The notes beneath the pieces are model-generated. The model searched no databases. It had not been told where the DNA came from and saw only the letters and a list, made by a program, of their open reading frames with translations. The translations under genes and the position numbers were made by a program. Below are positions 8,742 through 17,990 of a DNA stretch of 64,000 bases, in pieces. Within the stretch, counting starts at the first letter, position 1. Each line of letters begins with the position of its first letter. Source of the stretch: Pseudomonas asiatica (GTDB lineage Bacteria; Pseudomonadota; Gammaproteobacteria; Pseudomonadales; Pseudomonadaceae); assembly GCF_009932335.1 (NCBI RefSeq), contig NZ_BLJF01000002.1:558001-622000 (forward strand), in the 5' to 3' direction.

Positions 8742-9449
8742 ATGGCTGCAAGGGGCATTCGTCAGGTGATCAGCGCGCAGGTGTTGTCGGGCACCACCCT
8801 TACGCTTGGCTGGCTGGGGTATGTGCCGTTGCTGATCTGGGCGGTCAGCCAGGTGCGCTGGGTTGAGCTGTTCACTGACCGGCGCCGCCAGCATCTGCTG
8901 TTTGGCACGGTGTTCTGCCTGTTTGCCTTGTGGTTGGTGCGGCGCGATTTCGATACCGGGGTGTCGTATCACTTCATTGGCATGACGGCGGTCACGCTGT
9001 TGCTGGACTGGCCACTGGCGGTGCTTGGCGGGTTCATGGCCCAGCTCGGTTTGCTGGTGCTGGGGCGTCAGGACCTGGCGGCGCTGGGGGTGAATGGCTT
9101 GTTGCTGGTTGGCCTGCCGGTGCTGATCGCCGAGGCGTGCGCGATAGGGGTCGAGCGCGCCCAGCCGCGGAACCTGTTTGTGTATATCTTCTGTTCAGGG
9201 TTCTTCCCGGCGGCACTGACCGTGCTGGCCTGCCTGTCGACCGCGCTGGGGTTGTTGTGGCTGGACGGGCGCTTCGCCATGCCGGAGTGGCTCAGCGATT
9301 TTGTCGGCTACCTGTGGCTGATGATGTTCCCCGAAGCGTTCATCAACGGCACGGTGATCAGTGCGCTGGTGGTGTTTTGCCCGGAGTGGCTGGAAACCTT
9401 CAACCGCACGCGGTATCTGCAGGCGCCGTGGAAGGAGGATGATCGATAA
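8742..9449 (+). CDS. CbiM-like energy-coupling factor transporter permease (putative)
   Basis: 235 residues from the ATG at 8742; the open frame reaches back to 8661, and there is no clear ribosome binding site for either start. Six or seven membrane helices are visible, with SYHFIGMTAVTLLLDWPLA and FVYIFCSGFFPAALT. These recall the CbiM/ECF S-component-like permease family as annotated in pseudomonads. No partner ATPase or T component lies nearby, so substrate and activity are open. Confidence 0.6.
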   Translation: MAARGIRQVISAQVLSGTTLTLGWLGYVPLLIWAVSQVRWVELFTDRRRQHLLFGTVFCLFALWLVRRDFDTGVSYHFIGMTAVTLLLDWPLAVLGGFMAQLGLLVLGRQDLAALGVNGLLLVGLPVLIAEACAIGVERAQPRNLFVYIFCSGFFPAALTVLACLSTALGLLWLDGRFAMPEWLSDFVGYLWLMMFPEAFINGTVISALVVFCPEWLETFNRTRYLQAPWKEDDR

Positions 9450-9482
9450 CTAACCAGGCCACCGCAGCGGTGCGGTCCTTGC

Positions 9483-9790
9483 TTGTAGGAGCGGCCTTGT
9501 GTCGCGAAAGGGCTGCGGAGCAGCCCCGGCGAACTTTGGGTTAACGCTGAAATCGAGGGCCGCTTTGCGGCCCATCGCGACACAAGGCCGCTCCTACAGG
9601 TACCGCGTCAGTCTTGAAGCTTGTGGGGTTGCCTGTGGGAGGGCTGCGGAGCAGCCCCGGCGAACTTTGGGTTAACGCTGAAATCGAGGGCCGCTTTGCG
9701 GCCCATCGCGACACAAGGCCGCTCCTACAGGTACCGCGCCAGTCTTGAAGCTTGTGGGGTTGCCTGTGGGAGCGGGCATGCCCGCGAAAC
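9483..9790. repeat. REP cluster with a 131-bp tandem duplication
   Basis: The block 9510-9640 is repeated directly at 9641-9771 with one visible mismatch (T against C, at about 9607/9738). Each copy contains an inverted REP half (TCGCGACACAAGGCCGCTCC), the palindrome GGGCTGCGGAGCAGCCCC and GGGCCGCTTTGCGGCCC. A further REP of the TGTGTCGCGA type begins the cluster at 9483, and a GGGCATGCCCGCGAA-type element ends it near 9787. There is no gene in 9450-9817. Confidence 0.92.
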
Positions 9791-9817
9791 GGCCCGCACA
9801 GCCACTTGGCTATCGGA

Positions 9818-10018
9818 TCAATGCCGCGGCTCCAAATCCCCCGAGTACAGCTCATCCTCGGACTCTTCCGCCCCCGGAATCTTGTGCTCCTCCGCCGCCC
9901 AGGCGCCCAGGTCGATCAGCTTGCAACGGTCCGAACAGAATGGCCGGAACGGGCTTTTCTCGTTCCATTCCACAGGTGCGCCACAGGTCGGGCAATCGAC
10001 GGTCAATGGCTGGCTCAT
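9818..10018 (-). CDS. yacG: DNA gyrase inhibitor YacG, zinc-binding
   Basis: 66 residues with the four zinc cysteines in CPTCGAP (residues 9-12) and CSDRC (28-32), family length about 65. YacG binds GyrB and inhibits gyrase. The start overlaps the coaE stop by 4 bp, the typical coaE-yacG pairing at the end of a pil operon. Confidence 0.93.
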   Translation of the reverse strand: MSQPLTVDCPTCGAPVEWNEKSPFRPFCSDRCKLIDLGAWAAEEHKIPGAEESEDELYSGDLEPRH

Positions 10019-10638
10019 GGCTGGCCTCCTCGTAAAGTCAGGTAAAAGTGGTGCAGGCGGTCAATCTGCTGATGCAGCGCGGCGAGGTCGCCGTCATTGA
10101 CCACCACATCATCGGCATGGCGCAGGCGCTCCTCGCGGGCCAGCTGGGCCTTGAGAATGGCCTGCACCTGCTCGGCACTGGTGTTGTCACGCGCCAGGGT
10201 ACGCGCCACCTGCAGCTCCTGAGGCGCATCGATCACCAGCACCCGTTGGGTTTTCTGGTGCTGGCCCGACTCGATCAGCAGCGGCGACACATACACCGCA
10301 TACGGCGACTCCGCCTTGGCCAGGTAGCTGAAAATCTCCTGCCCGATCAGCGGGTGCAGCAATTGCTCCAGCCATTTGCGCTGCGCCGGGTCGGCGAAGA
10401 TCAGCTGGCGCAGGGCGGCACGATCGAGTTGGCCATCCGCCTGCAGCACGCCAGTGCCGAAGCGCTCGACGATGCTGGCCAGGGCAGGGCGGCCAGGCTC
10501 GACCACCCAGCGCGCCGCCTGGTCGGCATCGACCAGGTGCACACCAAGCTCGACGAAACGCTCGGCAGCGGCGCTCTTGCCGCTACCAATGCCGCCGGTC
10601 AGGCCGAGAATCCAGGGGGTAAAGGCCGCAGTGGTCAT
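10015..10638 (-). CDS. coaE: Dephospho-CoA kinase
   Basis: 207 residues, family length. The P-loop [14 protein letters not shown] is at about residues 12-25, and [13 protein letters not shown] and [18 protein letters not shown] are characteristic. It phosphorylates the 3'-hydroxyl of dephospho-CoA, the last step of CoA synthesis. The start codon shares a base with the pilD stop, so the two are translationally coupled. Confidence 0.95.
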   Translation of the reverse strand: MTTAAFTPWILGLTGGIGSGKSAAAERFVELGVHLVDADQAARWVVEPGRPALASIVERFGTGVLQADGQLDRAALRQLIFADPAQRKWLEQLLHPLIGQEIFSYLAKAESPYAVYVSPLLIESGQHQKTQRVLVIDAPQELQVARTLARDNTSAEQVQAILKAQLAREERLRHADDVVVNDGDLAALHQQIDRLHHFYLTLRGGQP

Positions 10639-11504
10639 CAGAATCCAAGCAGGTTTGTGTATGAGACGTATATTTCATCACCCCAGAGCACTGCAATCCA
10701 CCCCGCAATCGCCAGATAGGGGCCAAACGGGATCGCCGTGCCCATGGCATGGCGGCGCAAGCGCAACAGGCACAGCCCAGCCAGCGCCCCGACCACCGAC
10801 GACAGCAGCAGGGTCAACGGCAACACCTGCCAGCCACCCCAGGCCCCGATCAGCGCCATCAGCTTGAAGTCGCCATAGCCCATGCCCTCCTTGCCGGTAA
10901 CCAGCTTGAACACCCAGTACACCGTCCACAGGCTGAGGTACCCGGCCACCGCGCCCCACAACGCACTGGTCAGCGGGACGTAGAGGCCAAAGGCGTTGAC
11001 GATCAGCCCCAGCCACAGCATCGGCAACACCAGCGCATCCGGCAGCAACTGGTGCTCGGCATCGATCAGGCTCAGGGCCAGCAGGCACCAGGTCAGCGGC
11101 AGCGCCAGCAAGGCCTCGGGCGAAGCACCAAAGCGCCAGGCCACCACCAGCGACAGCAGCGCGCTGGCTAACTCCACCAATGGGTAGCGCGGGCTGATGC
11201 GGGTTTTGCAGGCTGAGCAACGCCCGCGCAAGGCCAGGTAGCTGATGACCGGAATGTTCTCCCATGCGCGAATCCGATGCGCGCAATGCGGGCAGCGCGA
11301 GGCGGGTAGCCACAGGTCGAAACGCTCGTGCGGCGTGGTCGGCAACTCCAGCATTTCCTGCGCCTCACGCTGCCATTGCCGCTCCAGCATGATCGGCAGG
11401 CGGTACACCAGCACATTGAGAAAACTGCCCACCAGCAGGCCGAGCACCGTGGCCAGGGTGAGAAAGTACGCCGGCTGCTCAGCCAGCAAAGTCCATAAAG
11501 TCAT
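10638..11504 (-). CDS. pilD: Type IV prepilin peptidase / N-methyltransferase PilD
   Basis: 288 residues with about eight membrane helices. The cytoplasmic zinc domain has CPHC and CSAC (about residues 76 and 101). The two aspartates of the GXGD-type peptidase are in [11 protein letters not shown] and GYGDFKLMA. PilD cleaves the leader of type IV prepilins and type II secretion pseudopilins and N-methylates the new N terminus. It lies between pilC and coaE. Confidence 0.95.
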   Translation of the reverse strand: MTLWTLLAEQPAYFLTLATVLGLLVGSFLNVLVYRLPIMLERQWQREAQEMLELPTTPHERFDLWLPASRCPHCAHRIRAWENIPVISYLALRGRCSACKTRISPRYPLVELASALLSLVVAWRFGASPEALLALPLTWCLLALSLIDAEHQLLPDALVLPMLWLGLIVNAFGLYVPLTSALWGAVAGYLSLWTVYWVFKLVTGKEGMGYGDFKLMALIGAWGGWQVLPLTLLLSSVVGALAGLCLLRLRRHAMGTAIPFGPYLAIAGWIAVLWGDEIYVSYTNLLGF

Positions 11505-11506
11505 GT

Positions 11507-12715
11507 TCAGATCAAGCTACCCAACTGGAAGATCGGCAGGTACATCGCCACCACCAGGCCGCCCACCAGCAGGCCCAGGACCAGCACGATGGCCGGCTCC
11601 AGCAGGCTGGTCAACTGGTCCAGCGCCTGGCTGACCTGTTCCTCGTAATGGCTGGCGGCTTTTTCCAGCATCTGGTCCAGCGTGCCACTGGATTCCCCGA
11701 TGGCGGTCAGTTGAACCAGCAGCGGCGGAAACAGCGGCTCAGCGGCCATCGCCTGGTGCAGCCCCTGCCCATTGGCCATGCCCTGGCGCAGCCGCAACAC
11801 CGCCTGTTCATGCAGGTCGCCACCACTGACCCTGGCCACCGTGCCCAGCGCATCCAGTAACGGCACCCCGGCGGCGTAGGACGTTGCCAAGCTGCGCGCA
11901 AAGCGCGCCAGCGCCGCCTGCCCCAGCAGCGTGCCGAACACCGGCAAGCCCAGCACCCGGCGAGATATCCACAGGCGTGCTGGCGCGTGCTGCCGGTAGA
12001 GCTGGCGCATGGCAAAACCCAGCACCACGCCCATCACCAGCAACAGCGGCGCAAAGCGGCTCAGCCCTGTGGACAAGTCGATCACCCATTGGGTAAATGC
12101 CGGCAACGCCACGCCCATGCCAGAGAACATGCCCTCGAATTTCGGAATCACCTCCAGCAACAGGATCGCCGACACCCCCAGCCCCGTCAGCAACAGCAGC
12201 AACGGGTAGATCATCGCCTTGCGCACCTTCTTGTGCAGCACCCGACGCTGCTCCAGCATGCCTGCCAGCTGTTCCAGCTGCCGGTCGAGCGTGCCGGACT
12301 GCTCACCGACGCGCACCAGGTTGCAGTACAGCGCATCGAACCACCCCGGGTGGCGCTGCAACGCATCTGCCAGCCCCAGGCCCGAGGCCACATCCTGTTT
12401 CAATCTATCCAGCAATGCCGCCTGCGCCGCATCACAGCCACTGCGCCCCATCACCTCGAACGCCTGCAGCAGCGGCACCCCGGCCTTGAGCAAGGTCGCC
12501 AACTGCCGGCTGAACCCCGCCGGGTCGGCCTTTGCCTGCCGTTTCGGCAAACTGAACGTCAGCCCACCGGCAGGCCGCAAGCTGGCCACCTTGATGCCCT
12601 GGCGGATAAGCCCGGCACGCACATAGGCCGGGCTGCGCCCGGACGTTTGCCCGCTGACCGGCGCGCCGTTGGCGTCGGTGCCGTGCCAGGTGTAGAGGAG
12701 TGTGGATTGGGTCAT
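11507..12715 (-). CDS. pilC: Type IV pilus inner-membrane platform protein PilC
   Basis: 402 residues with two T2SSF repeats (about 70-195 and 275-395), each with the GVPLLQAFE/GVPLLDALG turn and membrane helices near 170, 215 and 380. PilC is the platform that couples the assembly ATPase to pilin insertion. It is divergent from pilA across 215 bp. No PilB ATPase gene is present in the cluster. Confidence 0.94.
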   Translation of the reverse strand: MTQSTLLYTWHGTDANGAPVSGQTSGRSPAYVRAGLIRQGIKVASLRPAGGLTFSLPKRQAKADPAGFSRQLATLLKAGVPLLQAFEVMGRSGCDAAQAALLDRLKQDVASGLGLADALQRHPGWFDALYCNLVRVGEQSGTLDRQLEQLAGMLEQRRVLHKKVRKAMIYPLLLLLTGLGVSAILLLEVIPKFEGMFSGMGVALPAFTQWVIDLSTGLSRFAPLLLVMGVVLGFAMRQLYRQHAPARLWISRRVLGLPVFGTLLGQAALARFARSLATSYAAGVPLLDALGTVARVSGGDLHEQAVLRLRQGMANGQGLHQAMAAEPLFPPLLVQLTAIGESSGTLDQMLEKAASHYEEQVSQALDQLTSLLEPAIVLVLGLLVGGLVVAMYLPIFQLGSLI

Positions 12716-12894
12716 GCAAGGTCCTTTTTCTGCCCGTGCGACAAGCCTGGAAACAGCTTGCCGCGCCCATGCAAGGGCGTGCGTCCGAGATGCTCACTAG
12801 AGTAGTTCAGCGAAGACGACGCCCGAGCGGGCAGGGGTGACAAAAGGTGTCTGTTCAGGCCTACTGCGCCGCTGCCAGCCGGGGTCGAGCCTGA

Positions 12895-13341
<447 letters not shown>

Positions 13342-13412
13342 GGGTGGGGCAATAAACTAGCGGAAACAGGGGTTTGCGTAACGGGTGCGAGCAGTGGTAC
13401 GTTGCGCTACAC

Positions 13413-13488
13413 GCCGGTGTAGCTCAGTCGGTAGAGCAGCGCACTCGTAACGCGAAGGTCGCAGGTTCGATTCCTGTCTCCGGCACCA
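13413..13488 (+). tRNA. tRNA-Thr (CGU)
   Basis: 76 nt with acceptor GCCGGTG/CTCCGGC (one U-U mismatch), anticodon CGT in CACTCGTAACG, T-loop TTCGATTCC and encoded CCA. It marks the left edge of the accessory region and is a likely integration target. Confidence 0.96.
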
Positions 13489-13530
13489 AAGGCCAGTTTC
13501 CAGAAGTCTATGACTATCTATGAAACACCA

Positions 13531-13562
13531 ACAAAGCCCGCCTAATGCGGGCTTTGTTGTTT
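13531..13562 (+). terminator. Terminator of tRNA-Thr
   Basis: Stem ACAAAGCCCGC/GCGGGCTTTGT with a 5-nt loop (CTAAT), T-rich downstream. Confidence 0.88.
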
Positions 13563-14115
13563 CCGTCTGTCTCTGGGGGACACGTCTGTCAATTGTAGGA
13601 ATGACTAGCTCAACAGCGCGTAATTCAATTTTTGTCGGCTTAAGCGGCCTTGTTGTCAGTCCTCTTTGCTCCTCGAGTATGGGAGTTGAGTCAGCCGATT
13701 CCTTTCAAGCGGTTTGAAACTACGCTGATCTCTCCGCACCATTCGCAGCATAACCAGTAGGAACGCACAAGTAGCGGAGCGATAATTCACCCGATTCACT
13801 ATTCCTGGTTAAGCGGTTTCTGGCATCATTCGTCTCTGTGGGGGCACGCATCAAAACTACTGTAGGAATGTCAACTGCATATAGGAACTTTTTACATGAT
13901 GCTACTAAGCGCACTGTGGCTAGGGAATGATTAGAATATTTTCGTGTGAACCCCTGTACGCACTTACAAAAAAATTAGCTATGCACTCTGACGTCGTTAG
14001 AATGTTCTGCAAGCGAGACCTATCTAGTCAATAAAAAATCCAAGCCGCTTTTTCAGAAAGCTTGATTAATTTTAGCTATTGGAATATGTTCTCTAGATGC
14101 GCACATGGAGGTTTT
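13563..14115. other. Intergenic scar downstream of tRNA-Thr, with direct repeats
   Basis: No gene seen. Two imperfect direct repeats occur: GTCTCTGGGGGACACG followed by TGTAGGAATG (13569-13603), and GTCTCTGTGGGGGCACG followed by TGTAGGAATG (13832-13870). TGGGGGCA-type repeats beside a tRNA gene are common in the arm-site regions of P4-type tyrosine integrases. No integrase is present, so this may be what is left of an integration module (inference). Base composition turns AT-rich towards 14000. Confidence 0.4.
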
Positions 14116-15402
14116 ATGAAGAATTCGGCGGTAAAAAGTGTCAGCTTTTCTCAGTACAGAGCCTTCAAAGAACCGCAAAGTCTGAGCGTAAAGCCGTTGA
14201 CGATATTGTTCGGATACAATAACTCAGGTAAAAGTTCGGCAATCCGACTGCTATCGATATTAGCTGCTAGTTTTTCACAATCTCGACCTGAAACTTATGC
14301 TCCGAGCTTTCTTGATTACACGGCACCCTGCTTGAGGGGGGCTATTTTTAGGAATATAGCTTTTGCTAATCAAAGCCGAATGAGCTTTGGGATAGAATGG
14401 TGTGACGGTGATTGTTTTTCATTTGACATTAAACAAGAGGGTGTTGATAAAGAGGTATTAACTTCATTAACATATAAAGAGAATTCCCCCAGCGGATTGC
14501 GCGAGTCAATTTTTATTCAGGGCTTAGGCGCTGATGGGCGTTACGTTGATGCGAATAATGCCGGCCGAGAATTGTATCTAGACAGATTTTCAATTGTAAA
14601 AAATCTGAAGTCTAAGAAGCCTTTGTTCCCATCTATTAGTAAGAAGACATTTGCTTTATCAAATTCTGTTCATTGGCTAAATGCTGTGAGGATTTACCCT
14701 CCAAGGGAATTTACAATAAACTCGAGCGTCCCTGTCGGTATTAGATTTGACGGCGGAGGGACCGCTGAAGCAATCTGGGATTTGGCAAGCAAAAAAAGCA
14801 AGGCTTTTGATTGGATTAATGAGTGGCTCGCTGAAACTTGTGGTAGAAAAATAGTCTTGGACACTTTGTCTCAAAGCGTATCGAATGATCGAATTGTTGC
14901 ACGCCTAGAGACTGTTTCCGTAAATGAGAGTGATGTTTCTTCTCCAATTAGAGTGCCTATACTTGATTCAGGAGAGGGTATAGCCCAAGCGCTGCCTGTT
15001 GTAACTTTATGTGCTCTTGCTGCTACAGGTGACTTAGGCGAGTACCCAATCATATTACTTGAGCAGCCTGAACTGCATTTGCATCCTAAGGCAATAGTTA
15101 CTCTTGCTAACTTTTTGGTAAGATGTATTAGGAAAAACACAAATGCACGATTTGTCATCGAAACTCATTCGGAAAGCCTACTTCTTGCCGTTCAGACTGT
15201 TGTCGCCTCTAAAGAGTTAAATTTGGCAGACGTTAGTGCTTACTGGGTGTCCAGGGCTGTTGAGGCTGATGGCAGCACCTTGAAAAAGGTCGAGTTTGAT
15301 GAGGATGCGTACATTCTTAACAATTTCCCAAGCGAAGTTTTTCAAGAAGTTTATGAGCAGGCGAAGAACTTAATAAAAGTAAGAGATGGAGAAGGAGCAT
15401 AG
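14116..15402 (+). CDS. AAA (OLD/ABC-type) ATPase of a defence-like cassette
   Basis: 428 residues from the ATG at 14116, which has GGAGG just upstream; the frame is open from 14062. Walker A GYNNSGKSS is at residues 33-41, an ABC-signature-like DSGEGIAQALP at 284-294, Walker B ILLEQPELHLHP at about 313-324, and an H-loop-like VIETHSE follows about 35 residues later. This is the AAA_15/AAA_21 layout of OLD-family ATPases without a fused nuclease. Such proteins power anti-phage systems (PARIS AriA, Gabija GajA, Septu PtuA). It is followed after one base by a TOPRIM-like gene. Codon use is much more AT-rich than in neighbouring core genes, a sign of transfer. Confidence 0.85.
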   Translation: MKNSAVKSVSFSQYRAFKEPQSLSVKPLTILFGYNNSGKSSAIRLLSILAASFSQSRPETYAPSFLDYTAPCLRGAIFRNIAFANQSRMSFGIEWCDGDCFSFDIKQEGVDKEVLTSLTYKENSPSGLRESIFIQGLGADGRYVDANNAGRELYLDRFSIVKNLKSKKPLFPSISKKTFALSNSVHWLNAVRIYPPREFTINSSVPVGIRFDGGGTAEAIWDLASKKSKAFDWINEWLAETCGRKIVLDTLSQSVSNDRIVARLETVSVNESDVSSPIRVPILDSGEGIAQALPVVTLCALAATGDLGEYPIILLEQPELHLHPKAIVTLANFLVRCIRKNTNARFVIETHSESLLLAVQTVVASKELNLADVSAYWVSRAVEADGSTLKKVEFDEDAYILNNFPSEVFQEVYEQAKNLIKVRDGEGA

Positions 15403-15403
15403 A

Positions 15404-16384
15404 ATGCACTTTCTAGTTTCTTCCGAATTGCTGAATGGTGAAAATGAAATCAAACTGCACGACCTCGCAAAGCGCTTTCTGGAAGAGCGAATTTTTGTGG
15501 AGTTTACTGATATTGATAAAGCAGAGGTGTGGGTAGAGACGCTAGATGCCAGGACTCAAGAAACCTGGTCCCGCGTGCTTCGTCATTCGGTGCACCTGAA
15601 ATCGCAGCATAATATGAAGAAGTTATACTTGGCTGCTAATAAGATTCGGGTTCTTCATAATATTTCTGAAAGCGTATGGGATGGGCAAGTCACATTGACA
15701 CTGGACGACGCATGTATGGTGCTAGATCATGTCACGCTGATTGGTCTAGAGAACTCAAGAAACGATAGAGACTTCCTGTTGACTCTCCTGCCTCAGCGAT
15801 CGCGGGAGCGGTTTATGAACCTATTTCAAAAGGGCAGGCTTGCGTTCGTCGGCGGCGGTGGTAACGGTGAACTGAAAGTGCAGCTCATTGAGAGAGCCGT
15901 TACTCCTAGCTTTCGACTTCTGAGTTGGATTATGTTTGACAATGACGCGTGCTATCCTGGACATGTCCCTCAAGCCACTCAAGACCTGATACAAGTCTGC
16001 ACCGACAACAATCTCACATTTCATTGCCTCGAACGCAGATGTGTCGAAAACTATATTACCCGTGAAATTTACAATTTAACGCATCCAGATATCAAGGGGC
16101 AGAAAGTTGAGTCTATTTTTGGTCTAAGTCTGGAGCAGTCAAAGTATTTCAACTTCAAGAAGGGTTTTGGTAAAAGCAAGGAAGAAGACCATGCTGTGTA
16201 CGCAAATCTGACGGAAAAGCAGAAAAAAGAATTGGGTAGAGGCTTTGGAGATAAGCTTGCCTCTGAAGTCTATTGTGCGGAATATCAACAACAAATCCAT
16301 GATATATTTCGCGCTTTAAACGTGATGGCGGAGTTTGGCACTAAGATAGCTCATCTTGAACAATTGCTGGGGAGGCCTGTATGA
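15404..16384 (+). CDS. TOPRIM-like (DUF4435-like) putative nuclease/effector partner of the ATPase
   Basis: 326 residues from the ATG at 15404 (AAGGAG 7 nt upstream), one base after the ATPase stop. I do not recognise the whole protein. Residues 108-215 look like a TOPRIM fold: DHVTLIGLENSRNDRDF (acidic E116), a glycine-rich RLAFVGGGGNGE, SWIMFDNDACYPG (D179 and D181, a DxD), and CLERRCVENYI, which resembles the R..EN-Y signature of DUF4435 proteins. About 105 residues precede this domain. In PARIS, a DUF4435 TOPRIM nuclease (AriB) follows an AAA_15 ATPase (AriA), so this pair may be a divergent relative. The stop overlaps the next start by 4 bp. The family call is inference. Confidence 0.6.
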   Translation: MHFLVSSELLNGENEIKLHDLAKRFLEERIFVEFTDIDKAEVWVETLDARTQETWSRVLRHSVHLKSQHNMKKLYLAANKIRVLHNISESVWDGQVTLTLDDACMVLDHVTLIGLENSRNDRDFLLTLLPQRSRERFMNLFQKGRLAFVGGGGNGELKVQLIERAVTPSFRLLSWIMFDNDACYPGHVPQATQDLIQVCTDNNLTFHCLERRCVENYITREIYNLTHPDIKGQKVESIFGLSLEQSKYFNFKKGFGKSKEEDHAVYANLTEKQKKELGRGFGDKLASEVYCAEYQQQIHDIFRALNVMAEFGTKIAHLEQLLGRPV

Positions 16385-17964
16385 GTTTCAAATTCACGAT
16401 GGAGCCTAGAGTTTCTTATCTCTCTGAACTGCTTAAAGAAATTCATGAAGGCTTTCTAAAAATCCCGAGGTTTCAACGGGACTTGGTCTGGAAGCCTCAG
16501 CAGCAACGAGAGCTTTTGTGTAGTATATTTGAAGGTCTGCCCATTGGTGCTCTTTTAGTTTGGAATACCCGTCTTTCAAATATAACCGTGTATGATCGCA
16601 TTGGTCCTTTTCCGGTGAGAGGGGATGTGGCTACGAGTACAAATCTATATTTAATGGACGGCTTGCAACGGCTTTCAACGCTGTATGGGACGTTAATTTA
16701 TCCTGTCGAGGAAATCGAGCCATCTAATCGATCCGGTGCAAGTGTCAAAGCATTGTCAATGTACTGTGATTTGACGGCTGAGAATGTTGAGAATTTATTT
16801 CTTTTCGAAAGTGAGTTGGATCCCAGCATTAAGTTGCGTGCGAAATATAATTACATGCCATTGAGTCTGGTTTTTAAGAGTAAGGACTTACTTCGCTTTC
16901 AGCGCACCATTCCTGGTGGCAGAGACGACTTGTTAGACAGGTCTGACGCCATTGTGAGTGCATTCAAGAATTATAAGATTCCGGTTATTCCCCTGGAATC
17001 CGATGATCAGGCGTTAGTAACTAAAAGTTTTGAGCGGATTAATAGTCGTGGCACAGTTATGACTGAAGCCCATATGCTCAATGCCCTTAGCTATTCCGAT
17101 AAGTTTGACCTTCTAACAAGCGTTGAGCGAAATCGCGAGATTTTTCTGGAGGGATTGCCGAAATGGCGAGAAATTGATTCTGAATTTGTGCTGATGTTAC
17201 TTAAGCTTCGCCTCGGATTTGAACTCTACTCCAGAGATACTGACAAGCTTGCGCAGGATATCAACGACGGGGTTGTTGCCGAAGTATTTAGGGCTATACA
17301 TAAGCTTGCAATTTTTGCAGCGGAGCACTTAAGTATTGAAACACCTAACGAATTTCCATATCGGCTGCAAATGTTGGGCGTCGCTCGAGCATATATGGAT
17401 CAATCTAAACCAAGCTCTGCTCGATTAAGAGCTTGGTTCTATATATCAACGTATACCAACAGCTTTGGTACAACTGCCAGAAACTCACAGAGAGCACTTT
17501 CGGATCTCAAAGACTATTTGTCTTCAGGTGACTTGAAGTGGACTCTGAATCACAAGCCTGTGGTTCAACCGCTTGATGGGGTGCAAATCAATGCAATCGC
17601 GGCGCGTACCAAGGCGCTGGTGCTAGCGCTCAGAAAACAATATGCTCGTGGTTTGGGCCTGACAGATTTCGATTTCCACCAGAAGCTAACGCTCATGATT
17701 CCAAAAGAATTTAAGAACAAAGGTCGTCGGCCTGGTTTTTTCTTTCTCTTAAATTCAGAGGGCTATAAGGATTTTGAAATTGCCGGCCTCGATAAAGAGC
17801 AACTTTCTTCGCATTTCATTAATGTTAAAGCGCTACGATTTTACAATAATGGTAATTTAAATTCTTTTGCTTTTGAACGAGAGCGCTTGATGTTCGAATT
17901 CGAGAAAGAGGTGCTCATCGGACCTGCCGCGACGAAAGCAAATTTTTATGGTATGATCTTCTGA
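16381..17964 (+). CDS. DUF262 (GmrSD N-domain-like) protein
   Basis: 527 residues, with an ATGA overlap with the preceding gene. The DUF262 hallmarks are present: IPRFQRDLVW (28-37), MDGLQRLSTL (92-101; family consensus DGQQRLTT) and FERINSRGTVMTEAHML near 218. DUF262 domains bind and hydrolyse nucleotides, or act as the sensor/nuclease part in GmrSD, SspE and BrxU-type restriction of modified DNA. I see no C-terminal DUF1524 HNH motif; the last 100 residues end in FERERLMFEFEKEVLIG and YGMIF. It may therefore depend on the TOPRIM-like neighbour for cleavage (inference). AT-rich like its neighbours. Confidence 0.8.
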   Translation: MSFKFTMEPRVSYLSELLKEIHEGFLKIPRFQRDLVWKPQQQRELLCSIFEGLPIGALLVWNTRLSNITVYDRIGPFPVRGDVATSTNLYLMDGLQRLSTLYGTLIYPVEEIEPSNRSGASVKALSMYCDLTAENVENLFLFESELDPSIKLRAKYNYMPLSLVFKSKDLLRFQRTIPGGRDDLLDRSDAIVSAFKNYKIPVIPLESDDQALVTKSFERINSRGTVMTEAHMLNALSYSDKFDLLTSVERNREIFLEGLPKWREIDSEFVLMLLKLRLGFELYSRDTDKLAQDINDGVVAEVFRAIHKLAIFAAEHLSIETPNEFPYRLQMLGVARAYMDQSKPSSARLRAWFYISTYTNSFGTTARNSQRALSDLKDYLSSGDLKWTLNHKPVVQPLDGVQINAIAARTKALVLALRKQYARGLGLTDFDFHQKLTLMIPKEFKNKGRRPGFFFLLNSEGYKDFEIAGLDKEQLSSHFINVKALRFYNNGNLNSFAFERERLMFEFEKEVLIGPAATKANFYGMIF

Positions 17965-17990
17965 TTAGATACTAGCTGGGTGCACCAAAA

